DNA of 64,000 bases from Petrocella atlantisensis (GTDB taxonomy: Bacteria > Bacillota > Clostridia > Lachnospirales > Vallitaleaceae): NCBI RefSeq assembly GCF_900538275.1, contig NZ_LR130778.1, forward strand, positions 1,240,001 through 1,304,000, given 5' to 3'. Position 1 is the stretch's first letter; each line of letters opens with the position of its first letter. The notes under the pieces are model-generated. The model made no database searches. It had not been told where the DNA came from and saw nothing but the letters and a program-made list of their open reading frames with translations. A program made the translations under genes and the position numbers. Shown in pieces: positions 46,358 to 56,105 of the stretch.

Positions 46358-47035
46358 CTAATTATCATTAAAATCAAACATCTCTAGGTTGAAAACACTT
46401 CCTAGTTGTGTTCCAATTGGCTCACTAGGTTCCATCATTTCCTTTATAGGTTGCATGACTTTGTCAAACGCTTCTTTATTCTGAACCATCAGGTATAATT
46501 TTGCTGTATTCATTGCGTCGCTTAAAGCACTATGTTGACTGCCGGTAAAATTCATATCTAAAGCTTGAACTGCTTTATCTAGGGATAAGACTGCGTTAAT
46601 TCCTAGAAGGTTGCAAAAAATATACTGAAAGTCAGTCCATACATTCATAAACTGCATATCAAAAAAATAAGTCAGTTCTTTTATTAGCATTTCCTGTTGT
46701 AACTGAATCAAATCATTATCACTCCATGCGTATATTTCATATGGATTATTACCTGATATTCTGTCACACCAGTTCGAAAAATCATTCATCGCTTTTTCAA
46801 AAGAAAGGCCATTTCGAACCATATCACTTGTTATACCCGTCAAGTGAAATACTTTTGAAGCTACAGCAATACTAAATTGTGGTTTAACCATTTGTTCGTA
46901 TTCACCGATAAAACTGCTATTGTCATCTAAGGCAACAGCTCCAATTTGGATGACCTCATTTCTACATAAATTTCTATCAATATTAAAATTTTTTGAGATT
47001 GGATTCATCTCCAAATCCATAAATATTTTTACCAT
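46358..47035 (-). CDS. DEDDh-type 3'-5' exonuclease
   Basis: The 225-residue protein has the exonuclease fold: MDLEMNP (first Asp-x-Glu, residues 6-8), IQIGAVALDD, WSDNDLIQLQQE near 104 (second Asp) and HSALSDAMNTAKL near 168-180 with the His and last Asp. All four acidic residues and the His are present. Related proteins (KapD, RNase T-like) trim RNA or DNA ends. It lies in an accessory cluster with nucleic-acid and ADP-ribose enzymes. Confidence 0.82.
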   Translation of the reverse strand: MVKIFMDLEMNPISKNFNIDRNLCRNEVIQIGAVALDDNSSFIGEYEQMVKPQFSIAVASKVFHLTGITSDMVRNGLSFEKAMNDFSNWCDRISGNNPYEIYAWSDNDLIQLQQEMLIKELTYFFDMQFMNVWTDFQYIFCNLLGINAVLSLDKAVQALDMNFTGSQHSALSDAMNTAKLYLMVQNKEAFDKVMQPIKEMMEPSEPIGTQLGSVFNLEMFDFNDN

Positions 47036-47052
47036 TTTTTCCCCTTAATATA

Positions 47053-47298
47053 TCATTTTGTCTTTGTACATGCAAAATTCACAATCATACCTCTTGGATA
47101 GGCATAGCCAGATGCTAGTAAATTGAAAGTTTTTTCTGTTGCCGTCTTAAACATCTCACAAAAATTTTTAGCATCGATATCCCAATGGTCTTGGAAGTAC
47201 TGGATTGCCTCCCATTTATATTTTTCATCCTTCCAATGATTCGGAAGATATTCCTTATATCCTTCGATTATTGGTTTTAATTTTTCTAAATCTATCAT
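47053..47298 (-). pseudogene. N-terminal fragment of an McrB-like AAA protein
   Basis: The 81-residue product resembles the N-terminal specificity part of clostridial McrB-type AAA restriction proteins (EAIQYFQDHWDIDAKNFCEM, then NLLASGYAYPRGMI). The AAA motor that should follow is missing, so it is a fragment. The ATG at 47298 has AGGAG upstream. No mcrC is nearby. Confidence 0.5.
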
Positions 47299-47391
47299 CG
47301 TACACTCCTCCACACTTCTTATAAAAAATAATTATCCAAAACACTTGTATCAACGAGTCAAATAATGATTATATTTTTTGAATTTAATTTT

Positions 47392-47802
47392 TTAGTAATC
47401 ACTAAGTTCTAATAATCTACCTATTTCTTCAGTAATCTCATTAATAGAATTTAATCTACACAAGTCAATCATCAACTTAATCCTACGTATTACTTCATTC
47501 GTATCATCGGTCATATTTTCTTTTTTCCAACAATTAGGATGGAAAACATAATCTTTTCTCAATAAGTCTTCACAACTAAGCTTTCTGAAATGATTGAATA
47601 ACCATTCATGTTGACTTTTCCTTCTTCCTCTTAACTCACAGTAGATATTTTTTCTTCTAATAGCCACTTTTATCATAGTGCCCTCAACATTTGCTTCAAC
47701 ACCTAATTCTCCTGCATCAAGTACTTTGGGGTTATTAAATTCTAGTTCTGAAAAAGTAGCCATTATTTCTTTTAATGGGGCATCCAATTTTTCAGCTATC
47801 AT
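47392..47802 (-). CDS. Hypothetical protein
   Basis: The 136-residue frame has no membrane segment; a central basic part (AIRRKNIYCELRGRRKSQHE) and a helical C-terminus are visible. I recognise no family. It lies 40 bases after the ADP-ribosylglycohydrolase gene on the same strand and may be the last gene of that operon, or the tail of a longer lost gene, since no ribosome site is clear. Confidence 0.45.
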   Translation of the reverse strand: MIAEKLDAPLKEIMATFSELEFNNPKVLDAGELGVEANVEGTMIKVAIRRKNIYCELRGRRKSQHEWLFNHFRKLSCEDLLRKDYVFHPNCWKKENMTDDTNEVIRRIKLMIDLCRLNSINEITEEIGRLLELSDY

Positions 47803-47841
47803 TGCATTTAATTTATTTACTCTAACACCTACTTCATGATT

Positions 47842-48594
47842 TTATTCCAATAGTACATCATAGTATGCCTCAGCAATGCTTCCAGTTATGGATGCAAGGG
47901 TATCACTGTCACCACCGATGGATATGGCATTCCGAATCGCACCTCCAAATGAATCGGCTTCCAAAAAAGCCTGAATCGCTTGTGGAACCGTCTCTTGGCA
48001 TGTCTCATTGAATTGATAGGTCTTCCTAATCTCATCTATAGTGAAATCTAGTGCATAATAATGATCTTCAATATATTTTCTTATCTGCTCTTTATCATGT
48101 CCGGTTCTTGCTAAATAGGCTGCAATGGCTGTTGCCTCGGCACCTTTTATACCCTCTTCATGATTGTGGCTGATACCCGTTACAGCCTTTGAAAGCTTCT
48201 TCACTTCCTCAATTGATGAAGCCACTTCACTTACTGGGCTTATTCTCATAGCGGCACCATTACCGTAGCTGTTATATGGCTGTGAATCTAAACTGAAAAT
48301 CCACCCATAGAAGCTACCACCATAACCACAATCCGGATACTTTCTCCCAATGCTTTGCATAGCTTTAACTGTATTTGCTGATAGTTGTTCCAGATATTCC
48401 GTATCAATAGAAGTGCTGGTTAAATCATTTAGAACTACCTGGTCGGTCATCATAATCGCTTTAGCTACAGCCAGAGTCATAATACTATCATCAGTAAAAA
48501 AACTGTCCTCCGTAAATAATTCAAACTCCATAGAACGATGGTTATTAAACTCAAAACGTGAGCCGACGATATCTCCAATAATTGCCCCTATCAT
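47842..48594 (-). CDS. ADP-ribosylglycohydrolase (DraG/ARH family)
   Basis: The 250-residue protein starts MIGAIIGDIVGSRFEF and carries the family metal ligands: FFTDDSIMTLAVA near 36-48 and, near the C-terminus, ISIGGDSDTLASITGSIAEA. It removes ADP-ribose from modified proteins, RNA or small molecules. The ATG at 48594 is 5 bases after the vWA gene stop codon, so the two are in one operon; a macro-domain gene precedes them. Confidence 0.9.
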   Translation of the reverse strand: MIGAIIGDIVGSRFEFNNHRSMEFELFTEDSFFTDDSIMTLAVAKAIMMTDQVVLNDLTSTSIDTEYLEQLSANTVKAMQSIGRKYPDCGYGGSFYGWIFSLDSQPYNSYGNGAAMRISPVSEVASSIEEVKKLSKAVTGISHNHEEGIKGAEATAIAAYLARTGHDKEQIRKYIEDHYYALDFTIDEIRKTYQFNETCQETVPQAIQAFLEADSFGGAIRNAISIGGDSDTLASITGSIAEAYYDVLLE

Positions 48595-48598
48595 ATAA

Positions 48599-49249
48599 TT
48601 ACCGTCTTTTCCTAGATTCATAATCTTTGTCAATTCTATCTTTCCAAGCAGAATCAATAGAACGTTTTGAGCGAACCATACTTACCGTTTCACTAATCAC
48701 ATCGTAATTGAGCATGGTACCTTCACTATCTGCATGGTAATTAGCTGCTCTATCTTCTGAAATTCCGAAACGACCTGCAGTTTCAACTGCATCCATATTT
48801 GCTCCTAAAAAAATGAATTCCCACTCATATTTTTTCTTTTGATGATCTATCATCTTCTTGATTTGATCATAGGAATATTCGGTGCTTGCATTCTCCATGC
48901 CGTCTGTGATGATAACAAACATCACTTTTTCAGCTCGTTCATCATCTGCTGCATATTTTTGAACATTGCCCATTTTTTGGATTGTCTTACCTATGGCATC
49001 TAGCAACGCTGTTGTTCCTCTAACAAAATATTCCTTCTCCGTAATCTTTGATGTTTTGCCAAGATTGTACCTATCATGTAGCAATTCATATTTGTCATCA
49101 AATAGTACGGTGGTGATATTAGCATCACCTTTTTCTGCTTTTTGTTTTGTTAGTACACTGTTAAAACCACCTATCGTATCACTTTCAAGTCCAGCCATTG
49201 AGCCACTTCGGTCAAGTACAAATACCAATTCTGTTAATCCTTTTTTCAT
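48599..49249 (-). CDS. von Willebrand A-domain protein
   Basis: The 216-residue protein is a single vWA domain with a complete MIDAS: LVFVLDRSGSMAG (D-x-S-x-S, residues 12-16), the Thr in VRGTTALLDAIG near 84 and FVIITDGMENAS near 115. It is cytoplasmic, with no signal. GGAGG lies 6 bases before the ATG at 49249. vWA proteins of this type are found beside ADP-ribose enzymes and may assemble or present substrates; the exact role is unknown. Confidence 0.88.
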   Translation of the reverse strand: MKKGLTELVFVLDRSGSMAGLESDTIGGFNSVLTKQKAEKGDANITTVLFDDKYELLHDRYNLGKTSKITEKEYFVRGTTALLDAIGKTIQKMGNVQKYAADDERAEKVMFVIITDGMENASTEYSYDQIKKMIDHQKKKYEWEFIFLGANMDAVETAGRFGISEDRAANYHADSEGTMLNYDVISETVSMVRSKRSIDSAWKDRIDKDYESRKRR

Positions 49250-49341
49250 GTTATTTCCTCCTATCATTTTTTGATATTTTAAGGATACAACTTTTAGGAA
49301 AACGAAAGGTAACTTGTGAGTTAACTTTTATACTGTATCTT

Positions 49342-50361
49342 CTACACACCTAGTAGATTTTGATCATAAGCAAACAGCACCTCATTGATTTCATAGATAT
49401 CATAATTCTCTGACTCAAAGAAATAACTTATAATCACATCAAAACGACTGCTCTTAGACAGTGCATAACCAGATCTTAATAGTAAGTCCTTTGCTTCGTC
49501 TAGATTGAGCTGTAAGGCTATGGCAAAGGCAAGTACCGTTTGTTTTGTTGGATTATACTGGTTGTTATTTCTGATTTTTGAAAAAGTTTGTTTTGTAACG
49601 TTGGCTTTCTTATATACTTCAGGGTCTTTTAGGCCTCTTTCATCAATCATTCTAAGCAGTGTTTTTGAAAAAGTTTCATCCAAATGATGTATGGCATCAT
49701 CAATGGATTTTTTCTTTGGCTTAACCTGTTCCATCATCTTGCTACTTATTGACTCAGATAAGGCTTCATCATCTTGTAGATAGTCTGCCTTTTCCATTAA
49801 TCGGTTTCTTCTAAGAAGCGTATATTCCTGTTCATCAATATAGTTATCATCAATATACGCCTCAACAGATGAAAACAGATCTTCTGAGAGCTGATACGAT
49901 TTCTTATCAAAAACGACAAGGTATAAGGTCATCTCATTAAAGAGAAGGAATTCTCCGATTGAGCGAATAGCAATATTTAGTGCAACATCTTTCGGGCAGC
50001 CGTAGGTTCCTGATGATATCAAAGGAAAAGCAATACTCTCAAAGCCTTTTTTTCTTGCCAGTTCAAGCGCATTCCTATATGTATTTCTAAGTATATCTTC
50101 TTTTCTACCGGTTCCCTTGTTCCAGATCGGTCCGACGGTGTGGATGATATATCCTGCCGGAAGGTTGAAGGCTTTTGTCAAAGCACACTGTCCAGGTTCC
50201 AATCTACCAATCTTTGCTGTTTCTTCTCTTAATCTTGGTCCTTCAATCTTATGTATGGCACCATCAACCCCTGCGGTTCCATACAGTTTACTGTTTGTTG
50301 GATTGACTATGGCATCCACGTGCATTTTTGTGATATCGTTTCTTACGATTTCAAATGGCAT
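49342..50361 (-). CDS. Macro-domain protein with C-terminal helix-turn-helix
   Basis: Residues 1-165 are a macro domain: IVNPTNSKLYGTAGVDGAIH near 17-36, the ADP-ribose loop PAGYIIHTVGPIW near 68 and FPLISSGTYGCP near 107. Residues 230-339 form a helical XRE-like part (VTKQTFSKIRNNNQYNPTKQ, then AGYALS-type RSGYALSKSSRFDVIISYFF). Macro domains bind or hydrolyse ADP-ribose conjugates. It is the first gene of the operon with vWA and ADP-ribosylglycohydrolase genes. The C-terminal part might bind nucleic acid or the vWA partner. Confidence 0.85.
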   Translation of the reverse strand: MPFEIVRNDITKMHVDAIVNPTNSKLYGTAGVDGAIHKIEGPRLREETAKIGRLEPGQCALTKAFNLPAGYIIHTVGPIWNKGTGRKEDILRNTYRNALELARKKGFESIAFPLISSGTYGCPKDVALNIAIRSIGEFLLFNEMTLYLVVFDKKSYQLSEDLFSSVEAYIDDNYIDEQEYTLLRRNRLMEKADYLQDDEALSESISSKMMEQVKPKKKSIDDAIHHLDETFSKTLLRMIDERGLKDPEVYKKANVTKQTFSKIRNNNQYNPTKQTVLAFAIALQLNLDEAKDLLLRSGYALSKSSRFDVIISYFFESENYDIYEINEVLFAYDQNLLGV

Positions 50362-50475
50362 TTTATCACCTTCATTTTATCAATATGCTTTTTAGGATTT
50401 TTCTTGTTATACTCGATTTTAGTAAAAATTATAAATCATTTTTTTGTCAGTAAAAAATAATCATACACTTTTCTA

Positions 50476-52806
50476 CTATTTAACAAAGACCACTGAAATG
50501 ATATTTTCATCCTTCAAAACCCTTTTTACAATTGCTAATATCTGAAATTTCATGAACCCAACATCTGCCATTAAGTCCTGATATACTTCAGAATAATTTC
50601 TCACTTGTGGCATACTTTCTAACACTGTTTTTAAATCTAAATCAATGTCATTTACAGTTCTTTTCGCATAAAGTTTTAATGAGTCGTACAAAAAATGCTC
50701 TTCTACTATATCACAATACATGTAGATATCATTCAGAGGTGTAATATTATACTTACTGATTTTAATTGATTCCGGTTCTATAAATATCCCCCCATCTTCA
50801 GCAACCATTCTAGTACTTCCAATCTTCGTAAATATTTCATCTAATGATATTTTTTTTGTATGATAGAATCTCGAATCATCAATTTCCTTTACTATATTCA
50901 AACGACTTTTCAAATAATCTTGTGTTCCCTTATCAACAGCATAAACATATACGCCTTTTATACCTCTCGTCAATAATGTTTTATACGTATTTTTTGCAAG
51001 CCTCAAAAACTCCTTTTGACTGTTTTTGCCAATCTTAGTATCGAAACATTTATTTACATCAGCTTCCCAACTACTCGTACTAATATTATACTTAAACTCT
51101 TCACCAATAATAACGCCAACGTAGTCAAATTCTAACCCTTGGCATGTATGTATGCAACCAACTTGATTTACGCCAATCGGATCTATTGCCCATTCAACTG
51201 TATTTTTAGGAATACCTTTTGCACGTTTACCTTTGTAACTATCTTGTGGGTTCCATGGCATTTCAAATATCAAATCACTACCTTCATAAATATTGACATC
51301 ATTAATCAACTTACCACCGACTGTAAGTTCCTTACTCCATGGCCAAGCATATCCTGCTACAACTCTTGATGTCAATCCGATACTTTGATACATTTGCATT
51401 TTCATCTTCAAATCATTCGGGTTATCTACTATATAAAACTCTAAATTATCCAAATTCTCCCAACCACTTGCATTGGCTGTATCTTTGATTCCCAATACAT
51501 CATCCAACCAATTAAGATAACCTTCTGACCCAGCACATCTAAACTGAGCATCTAATTCATATTCATAAATCTCACACCCCATGGTTTCAGCTACTTCTTT
51601 CACGTGACTATACGAACCTATATCTTTAGGTCTTATCATCTGATTGTCATCTGTAAAAAATACTGACAAGGCAGTCTTACTGATAATTTCTTCAACCAAT
51701 GTATGATCCAAACTTTTCTGCATTGGCGGGGGTGTTGTACTTAAGCGATGTGCTTCATCCACAATCACTGATTGAAATGTCGTGTCTGAAATTGTCAGCT
51801 CTTTATTATAAAAATATGGGTGCTTAAATAAAACTTTAGCTCTATCTTTATCAATTTTGTTCATCATTCCATTTTTAAATGCGGCATTTGCAGCTAAATA
51901 CACACATTCTTTTCCTGCCTCTAAAATCTTACTTAGTAGATTTAACCCCACAACTGATTTTCCTGTTCCCGGTCCGCCTTTAACGATAACAACAAAACGT
52001 TCATCCGTTCCGATTAATGCATTATCTCTAACTAATTGCATAACCCTATCAAACACAACTAATTGTTCATCCACTAATATAAATTCCGATTTAGAATCAA
52101 TGATATTATTTACGTGCTCAATTAATTTTTTACTTGGTTTTGAAATAGATTTTTCAATAATATTGATTAGTTCTATGCCATCGCCTTTTTCAACATTATT
52201 TTTTATAAACTGACCAATTTGATTTGTTTTGTCCGCTGTAAAAATAGGATACTCTTCTAGGTATGACTTAAACTTCATATCTAACAACTTGTCGCCTACA
52301 ATTGGCTTATAGTTATGTAGGTATGAACATGCAAATAACTTTATGGTTTCTTCCATTCCTTTATGAAAGGCTGAATGATAATCCTCTAGATATGTTTTGT
52401 AAGTCCCAACTTGAACAGCAGGATGGTTTACTTCCCGCATTCGGCCTCCGGTATATGTATATACCTGCCTACTTGTATTACATTCTTCTACTTTTTCCCA
52501 TTGTTTAAGTTCAACAATTACAGCATTCTTATTCATAAATTTGTCTTTTCCTGTAATCATGAAATCTAATCGCATTGAAGAACTTGGTAATTGATATTCA
52601 ATTAATACACCACAGTCCTTTTTTACTAAATCTTCATTTATTAATACTTCGTTCATTTTACTTAATGAGTTACTAAAAGACCTTCTTTCAGAATCAGAAA
52701 CATCTCTCCCCAATACGCGTTTAAACTCACTTTCCAGCTTATCCGAAATTTTATTATAGCGAACATCTAAGTCAAACTCATATGCTGTACTCTTATAAAT
52801 AATCAT
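50476..52806 (-). CDS. DUF2075 helicase with N-terminal nuclease-like domain
   Basis: The 776-residue protein has an N-terminal PD-(D/E)xK-like core (MRLDFMITG near 78, then AVIVELKQW near 94-102), a superfamily 1 helicase/ATPase with Walker A GGPGTGKSVVG near 277, Walker B VIVDEAHRL near 347, a DDNQM motif near 392 and QGLEFDYVGVIIG near 556, and a C-terminal unassigned part. DUF2075 proteins of this plan occur in defence and accessory regions. A MazG-like gene lies 17 bases upstream and forms an operon with it. It looks intact. Confidence 0.85.
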   Translation of the reverse strand: MIIYKSTAYEFDLDVRYNKISDKLESEFKRVLGRDVSDSERRSFSNSLSKMNEVLINEDLVKKDCGVLIEYQLPSSSMRLDFMITGKDKFMNKNAVIVELKQWEKVEECNTSRQVYTYTGGRMREVNHPAVQVGTYKTYLEDYHSAFHKGMEETIKLFACSYLHNYKPIVGDKLLDMKFKSYLEEYPIFTADKTNQIGQFIKNNVEKGDGIELINIIEKSISKPSKKLIEHVNNIIDSKSEFILVDEQLVVFDRVMQLVRDNALIGTDERFVVIVKGGPGTGKSVVGLNLLSKILEAGKECVYLAANAAFKNGMMNKIDKDRAKVLFKHPYFYNKELTISDTTFQSVIVDEAHRLSTTPPPMQKSLDHTLVEEIISKTALSVFFTDDNQMIRPKDIGSYSHVKEVAETMGCEIYEYELDAQFRCAGSEGYLNWLDDVLGIKDTANASGWENLDNLEFYIVDNPNDLKMKMQMYQSIGLTSRVVAGYAWPWSKELTVGGKLINDVNIYEGSDLIFEMPWNPQDSYKGKRAKGIPKNTVEWAIDPIGVNQVGCIHTCQGLEFDYVGVIIGEEFKYNISTSSWEADVNKCFDTKIGKNSQKEFLRLAKNTYKTLLTRGIKGVYVYAVDKGTQDYLKSRLNIVKEIDDSRFYHTKKISLDEIFTKIGSTRMVAEDGGIFIEPESIKISKYNITPLNDIYMYCDIVEEHFLYDSLKLYAKRTVNDIDLDLKTVLESMPQVRNYSEVYQDLMADVGFMKFQILAIVKRVLKDENIISVVFVK

Positions 52807-52823
52807 TGATACACCTCTACCAA

Positions 52824-53138
52824 TTATAGTTCTGTATATTTTTTGCTATTACCTTTTGCCTTGTTTACTGGATATTTTTTTTCATTTTTATCAATTTTTT
52901 TGTACATGATATCAACAATATCTACATCCAAGGCATCTGCCATTAATATACAATAATTCATAATATCAGCTAGTTCATCATGCACGTTATTTTCGTTATA
53001 CTCGGTATTCCATTGAAAGTTTTCAAGAAGCTCACCAGCTTCAATTACTATCGATTTTGCAAGATTTTCTGGTGTATGAAATTGCTTCCAATCACGCTGA
53101 TCACGGAACTCTAAAACTCGCTTAATCAAGTTTTTCAT
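52824..53138 (-). CDS. MazG-like nucleotide pyrophosphohydrolase
   Basis: The 104-residue protein has the MazG helical metal site: AKSIVIEAGELLENFQW (E-x-x-E, near 27-43) and VHDELADIMNYCILMADAL (E-x-x-D, near 54-72). It should hydrolyse nucleoside triphosphates to monophosphates. It is directly upstream of the nuclease-helicase gene. Its start has GGAG 10 bases ahead. Confidence 0.85.
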   Translation of the reverse strand: MKNLIKRVLEFRDQRDWKQFHTPENLAKSIVIEAGELLENFQWNTEYNENNVHDELADIMNYCILMADALDVDIVDIMYKKIDKNEKKYPVNKAKGNSKKYTEL

Positions 53139-53632
53139 TTAAAATTACTCCTTTACCTTTGACGTATTTTATTTTCACTTTTATTCATATCCAATTAATC
53201 AATTAACATTTTATGTTTGCATTTTTTATAACAATAATTCAAATACATACAAAAAGCTCATATATCAATATTGCAAATATGAGCATAACTAACTAATAAT
53301 ATTTCTATATTTTATGCTCATCCCCTATATTCCCTGAATTTCATTATAGGTCACTTGAACTATCCTTGCAATAAAAATAGCAATAAAATAACATTCTAAT
53401 TTTTTCTAAACAATACAACAATCGCTTCATGGTGTCCCTCAACTTCAAATAATATAAAAAAAAAGTTAGTCAGTTTTCCATTTTGGACTACATTCTGGTA
53501 TGACCTCTAAAAAAGGTATATTCCCATCATTAAATATGATGGAAATACGCCACTGAAATTATTTTAATTCATAGTCATAAGGTCAAGTCTATTACATGGT
53601 AAATAACAAAAGCCACGGGAAATCCCGCGGCT
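53139..53632. other. Intergenic stretch without a gene
   Basis: AT-rich sequence between the MazG-like gene and the diguanylate cyclase. The only structure seen is a hairpin with 8-base arms (53256-53263 and 53277-53284). I find no coding frame with a ribosome site. Promoter elements of the MazG operon probably lie in its left part. Confidence 0.5.
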
Positions 53633-53634
53633 TT
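53609..53634 (-). terminator. Terminator of the GGDEF gene
   Basis: 12-base arms (53609-53620 and 53623-53634, one G-T pair) with a 2-base spacer overlap the stop codon of the gene, followed on the minus strand by TTTTGTTATTT. The stem must melt for the last codons to be read. Confidence 0.75.
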
Positions 53635-55258
53635 AACCTAGTGTGATGACAAATACTTTGTTACGTCCATTGTCTTTGGCTTTATACAGTTCCTGATCGG
53701 CAAGGCTTGTACAATGCTTAAGATTGGTTGAGTCAATACGTCCAAAACACCCACCGACACTTATTGTGACTTTTGTAGGAGAAAGTTCCTTCGAAGAAGG
53801 GATGGACAATGACTCGATTACAGTTCTTAGTTTTTCTGCAATAGTGAAAGCCTCCTGCCAAGAGTTGACGCGGATGAAACAAAGAAACTCCTCACCACCA
53901 TAACGCCCTACAAATCCTTTGTCTCCAACAATAGCTTTGATGTTTTCGGACAGGACCTTCAGACAAACGTCCCCTTGTATATGTCCAAAAGTGTCATTGT
54001 AGGTCTTGAAATGATCGATGTCAATAAATAGGATCACACCTGTGAGAGAACCGGTTTCATTAATTTGATTGATGAAAATCCTATCGAGTCCTCTACGGTT
54101 GTAAATCTGAGTCAATTCATCGATCAAAGTCTCTTTTTGAAGTATGGTATTAATGGCCATCAAATGATTCAATTCCTCATTGGCGATTTTAACATCCTCT
54201 TCAAGTTTATTGGTTAAAAGTTCAATTTTTTTAGTACGCTCCTTTTCTTTAAAATACTGGAATTCGACGGATAAGATTTCGAGACGTTTGGAAAGGTTGA
54301 CGGCATCGATTTCTTTTTCTTTGACATGATAAGCCTTATGGTAGGTGAGTGCTTTTTCATACATAAAGTTGCTTTCATAATATTTCGAAAGTGATTTGTA
54401 TATTGTACATACTTTGTTGTCGAGCTTGTTGCTGATGGCATATTCAAGTGCTTCATTCCAGTTGTTCAATGGATTTTTACCTGTGTGTTCATTGAACTTT
54501 GCCATTTCCATGAGCAGTTCCACCAAATAAAATTTATTGTTTACACGGGTTATTTTATCGAGTGCTGACTTATAATAACGATCGGCAGCCACGTAATCAC
54601 CTTTCATCTGCATGGCGCGGCCGAGCTTGGTTTCTGCTTCCCCTTGATTGATCATATCGTTAAACTTCATGACAATCGTGTAAGATTTCATCAGTTCATC
54701 ATAAGAAGCTTCATATTTTTCTTGAAGGTAATATATTTCACCGATATTGAGATGGATTACAGCTTTGTTGGATTCAAGCGAATGGGTTTCGCAGATTTCA
54801 ACGCCTTTTTCATAATACATTAGAGCATTTGGATAATCCTCTGCCATTCTGTAGATTTCACCGATATTGTTGTAAAGAGAAGATTCAAGATTTGCATCAG
54901 AATCTTTTTCAATTTTGGAAACGGAAGACATGAAATAATCCAGAGCATCTGTGAAAGCACCAAAGTAAAAGTATATTATTCCGATGATATTGCTGACTTT
55001 TAAAATCCCCTTGGCATTGTCATATTTTTTGAAGATTTCCAGAGCTTGAAACGCAAGTTCCAGTCCACGGGAATAGTCGGACATGACTCTACAGGCATAA
55101 GCCATATGAAAAAGTGAGTAGGCATATGATAGCGGTTGATGGGTCGCTTTTGAAAGCTCCAGTGCGCTCTTTGCATGATCATAGGATTCTTGTGGATTTT
55201 GGTTGGCAATTTTTTTTGAGTGTTCCAAAAGCTGTTCTATCTTAGTTTTATTGTCCAT
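53633..55258 (-). CDS. TPR-repeat diguanylate cyclase
   Basis: Residues 15-330 are tetratricopeptide repeats (for example LYNNIGEIYRMAEDYPNALM near 128 and VIHLNIGEIYYLQEKYEASY near 168), then a coiled coil (335-370) and a GGDEF domain (about 375-540) with the active-site GRYGGEEF. It should make cyclic di-GMP in the cytoplasm, controlled by a protein partner bound to the repeats. I see no RxxD inhibitory site before GGEEF and no membrane segment. It is a single-gene unit with its own terminator. Confidence 0.9.
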   Translation of the reverse strand: MDNKTKIEQLLEHSKKIANQNPQESYDHAKSALELSKATHQPLSYAYSLFHMAYACRVMSDYSRGLELAFQALEIFKKYDNAKGILKVSNIIGIIYFYFGAFTDALDYFMSSVSKIEKDSDANLESSLYNNIGEIYRMAEDYPNALMYYEKGVEICETHSLESNKAVIHLNIGEIYYLQEKYEASYDELMKSYTIVMKFNDMINQGEAETKLGRAMQMKGDYVAADRYYKSALDKITRVNNKFYLVELLMEMAKFNEHTGKNPLNNWNEALEYAISNKLDNKVCTIYKSLSKYYESNFMYEKALTYHKAYHVKEKEIDAVNLSKRLEILSVEFQYFKEKERTKKIELLTNKLEEDVKIANEELNHLMAINTILQKETLIDELTQIYNRRGLDRIFINQINETGSLTGVILFIDIDHFKTYNDTFGHIQGDVCLKVLSENIKAIVGDKGFVGRYGGEEFLCFIRVNSWQEAFTIAEKLRTVIESLSIPSSKELSPTKVTISVGGCFGRIDSTNLKHCTSLADQELYKAKDNGRNKVFVITLG

Positions 55259-55383
55259 ATTAGCACCTCATTTGAACTATAATTGATTTTTGAAAGTTAG
55301 GCTATATAAAATAAAAATTACGGCATTCATTATTCTACCTAAATTCAACGTATTGAATGCTAATCTTAAAGAAACATGTATTC

Positions 55384-55579
55384 TTGAACTACCCACGACT
55401 AAAGTCACGGGATTCGATTAGCACCTGACGGTGCTATCACTTTTTCCTGTTTCATAGATTACTGCTAAGATGTGAAAATACCCTTAGTCTTACATAAGCT
55501 CCTGTGAAGCATAGCTTCACTCACTTTCGTGACAGGCACTCCCCCTTGTCCCAAGGGTGCAGGTACTTACAGTACCAAT
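55384..55579 (-). ncRNA. Right end of the IS605-type element, putative omega RNA region
   Basis: This 196-base segment after the TnpB stop contains hairpins (GCACC/GGTGC at 55421-55434; a wobble-paired stem near 55392-55410 beginning CCCGTGACT on the minus strand, typical of IS605 right ends). In TnpB systems the guide (omega) RNA is made from this place. Function here is inferred, since TnpB is broken. Confidence 0.5.
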
Positions 55580-56101
55580 TTATGCTACAGCTTCTAAACC
55601 TAATATTTGTAAGCCATAATTTCTTATATTAATAGCTGCATTTTCATCTCTGTCATGTACTGAACCACAAACCGCAATATTATTATTTGTCATTTTTGTC
55701 GTGTAAGACTTCTTTGCAGTTCTCTTTGACTTGAAAGTAGGGTATCGGTTCTGACCCTTGAAAAAACGAATATATGCATCTTCAACATTTTCACAAGCTA
55801 CTTCCAAGGCAAACTTATCGACCTCTTTTAAGAAACTGTGTTCCTCTAATGATTTCATAGGAACAAGAACGTCCTTTTTATATTTACCTACTGAGAGTGT
55901 TTTAGCTTCTCCCTTGTAATACTCTTGTCTTGTAGAAAGGTAGTTGTTAAAAATGAACCGAGTGCAACCAAAGGTTCTGTTAATTAACGCTTCTTGTTCT
56001 TTTGTAGGGTAAACACGAAGAACAAGACCATAGCTTTTCAACTGCTGCCCTTGTTTAGCCAATTCTTTATTCTTTTCTTTGACTGTCATTCGCTTACCCA
56101 T
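55580..56101 (-). pseudogene. tnpB: TnpB with in-frame internal deletion
   Basis: The first about 140 residues are a normal TnpB N-terminus (YGLVLRVYPTKEQEALINRT, then GCTRFIFNNYL and KDVLVPMKSLEEHSFL). The frame then jumps from NNNIAV directly to CGSVHDRDENAAINIRNYG, the last zinc cysteine and RuvC-III part. The middle about 200 residues, with the RuvC-I Asp, RuvC-II Glu and first zinc pair, are missing while the frame is kept. It cannot be an active nuclease but might still bind DNA or RNA. Confidence 0.85.
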
Positions 56102-56105
56102 AAAG

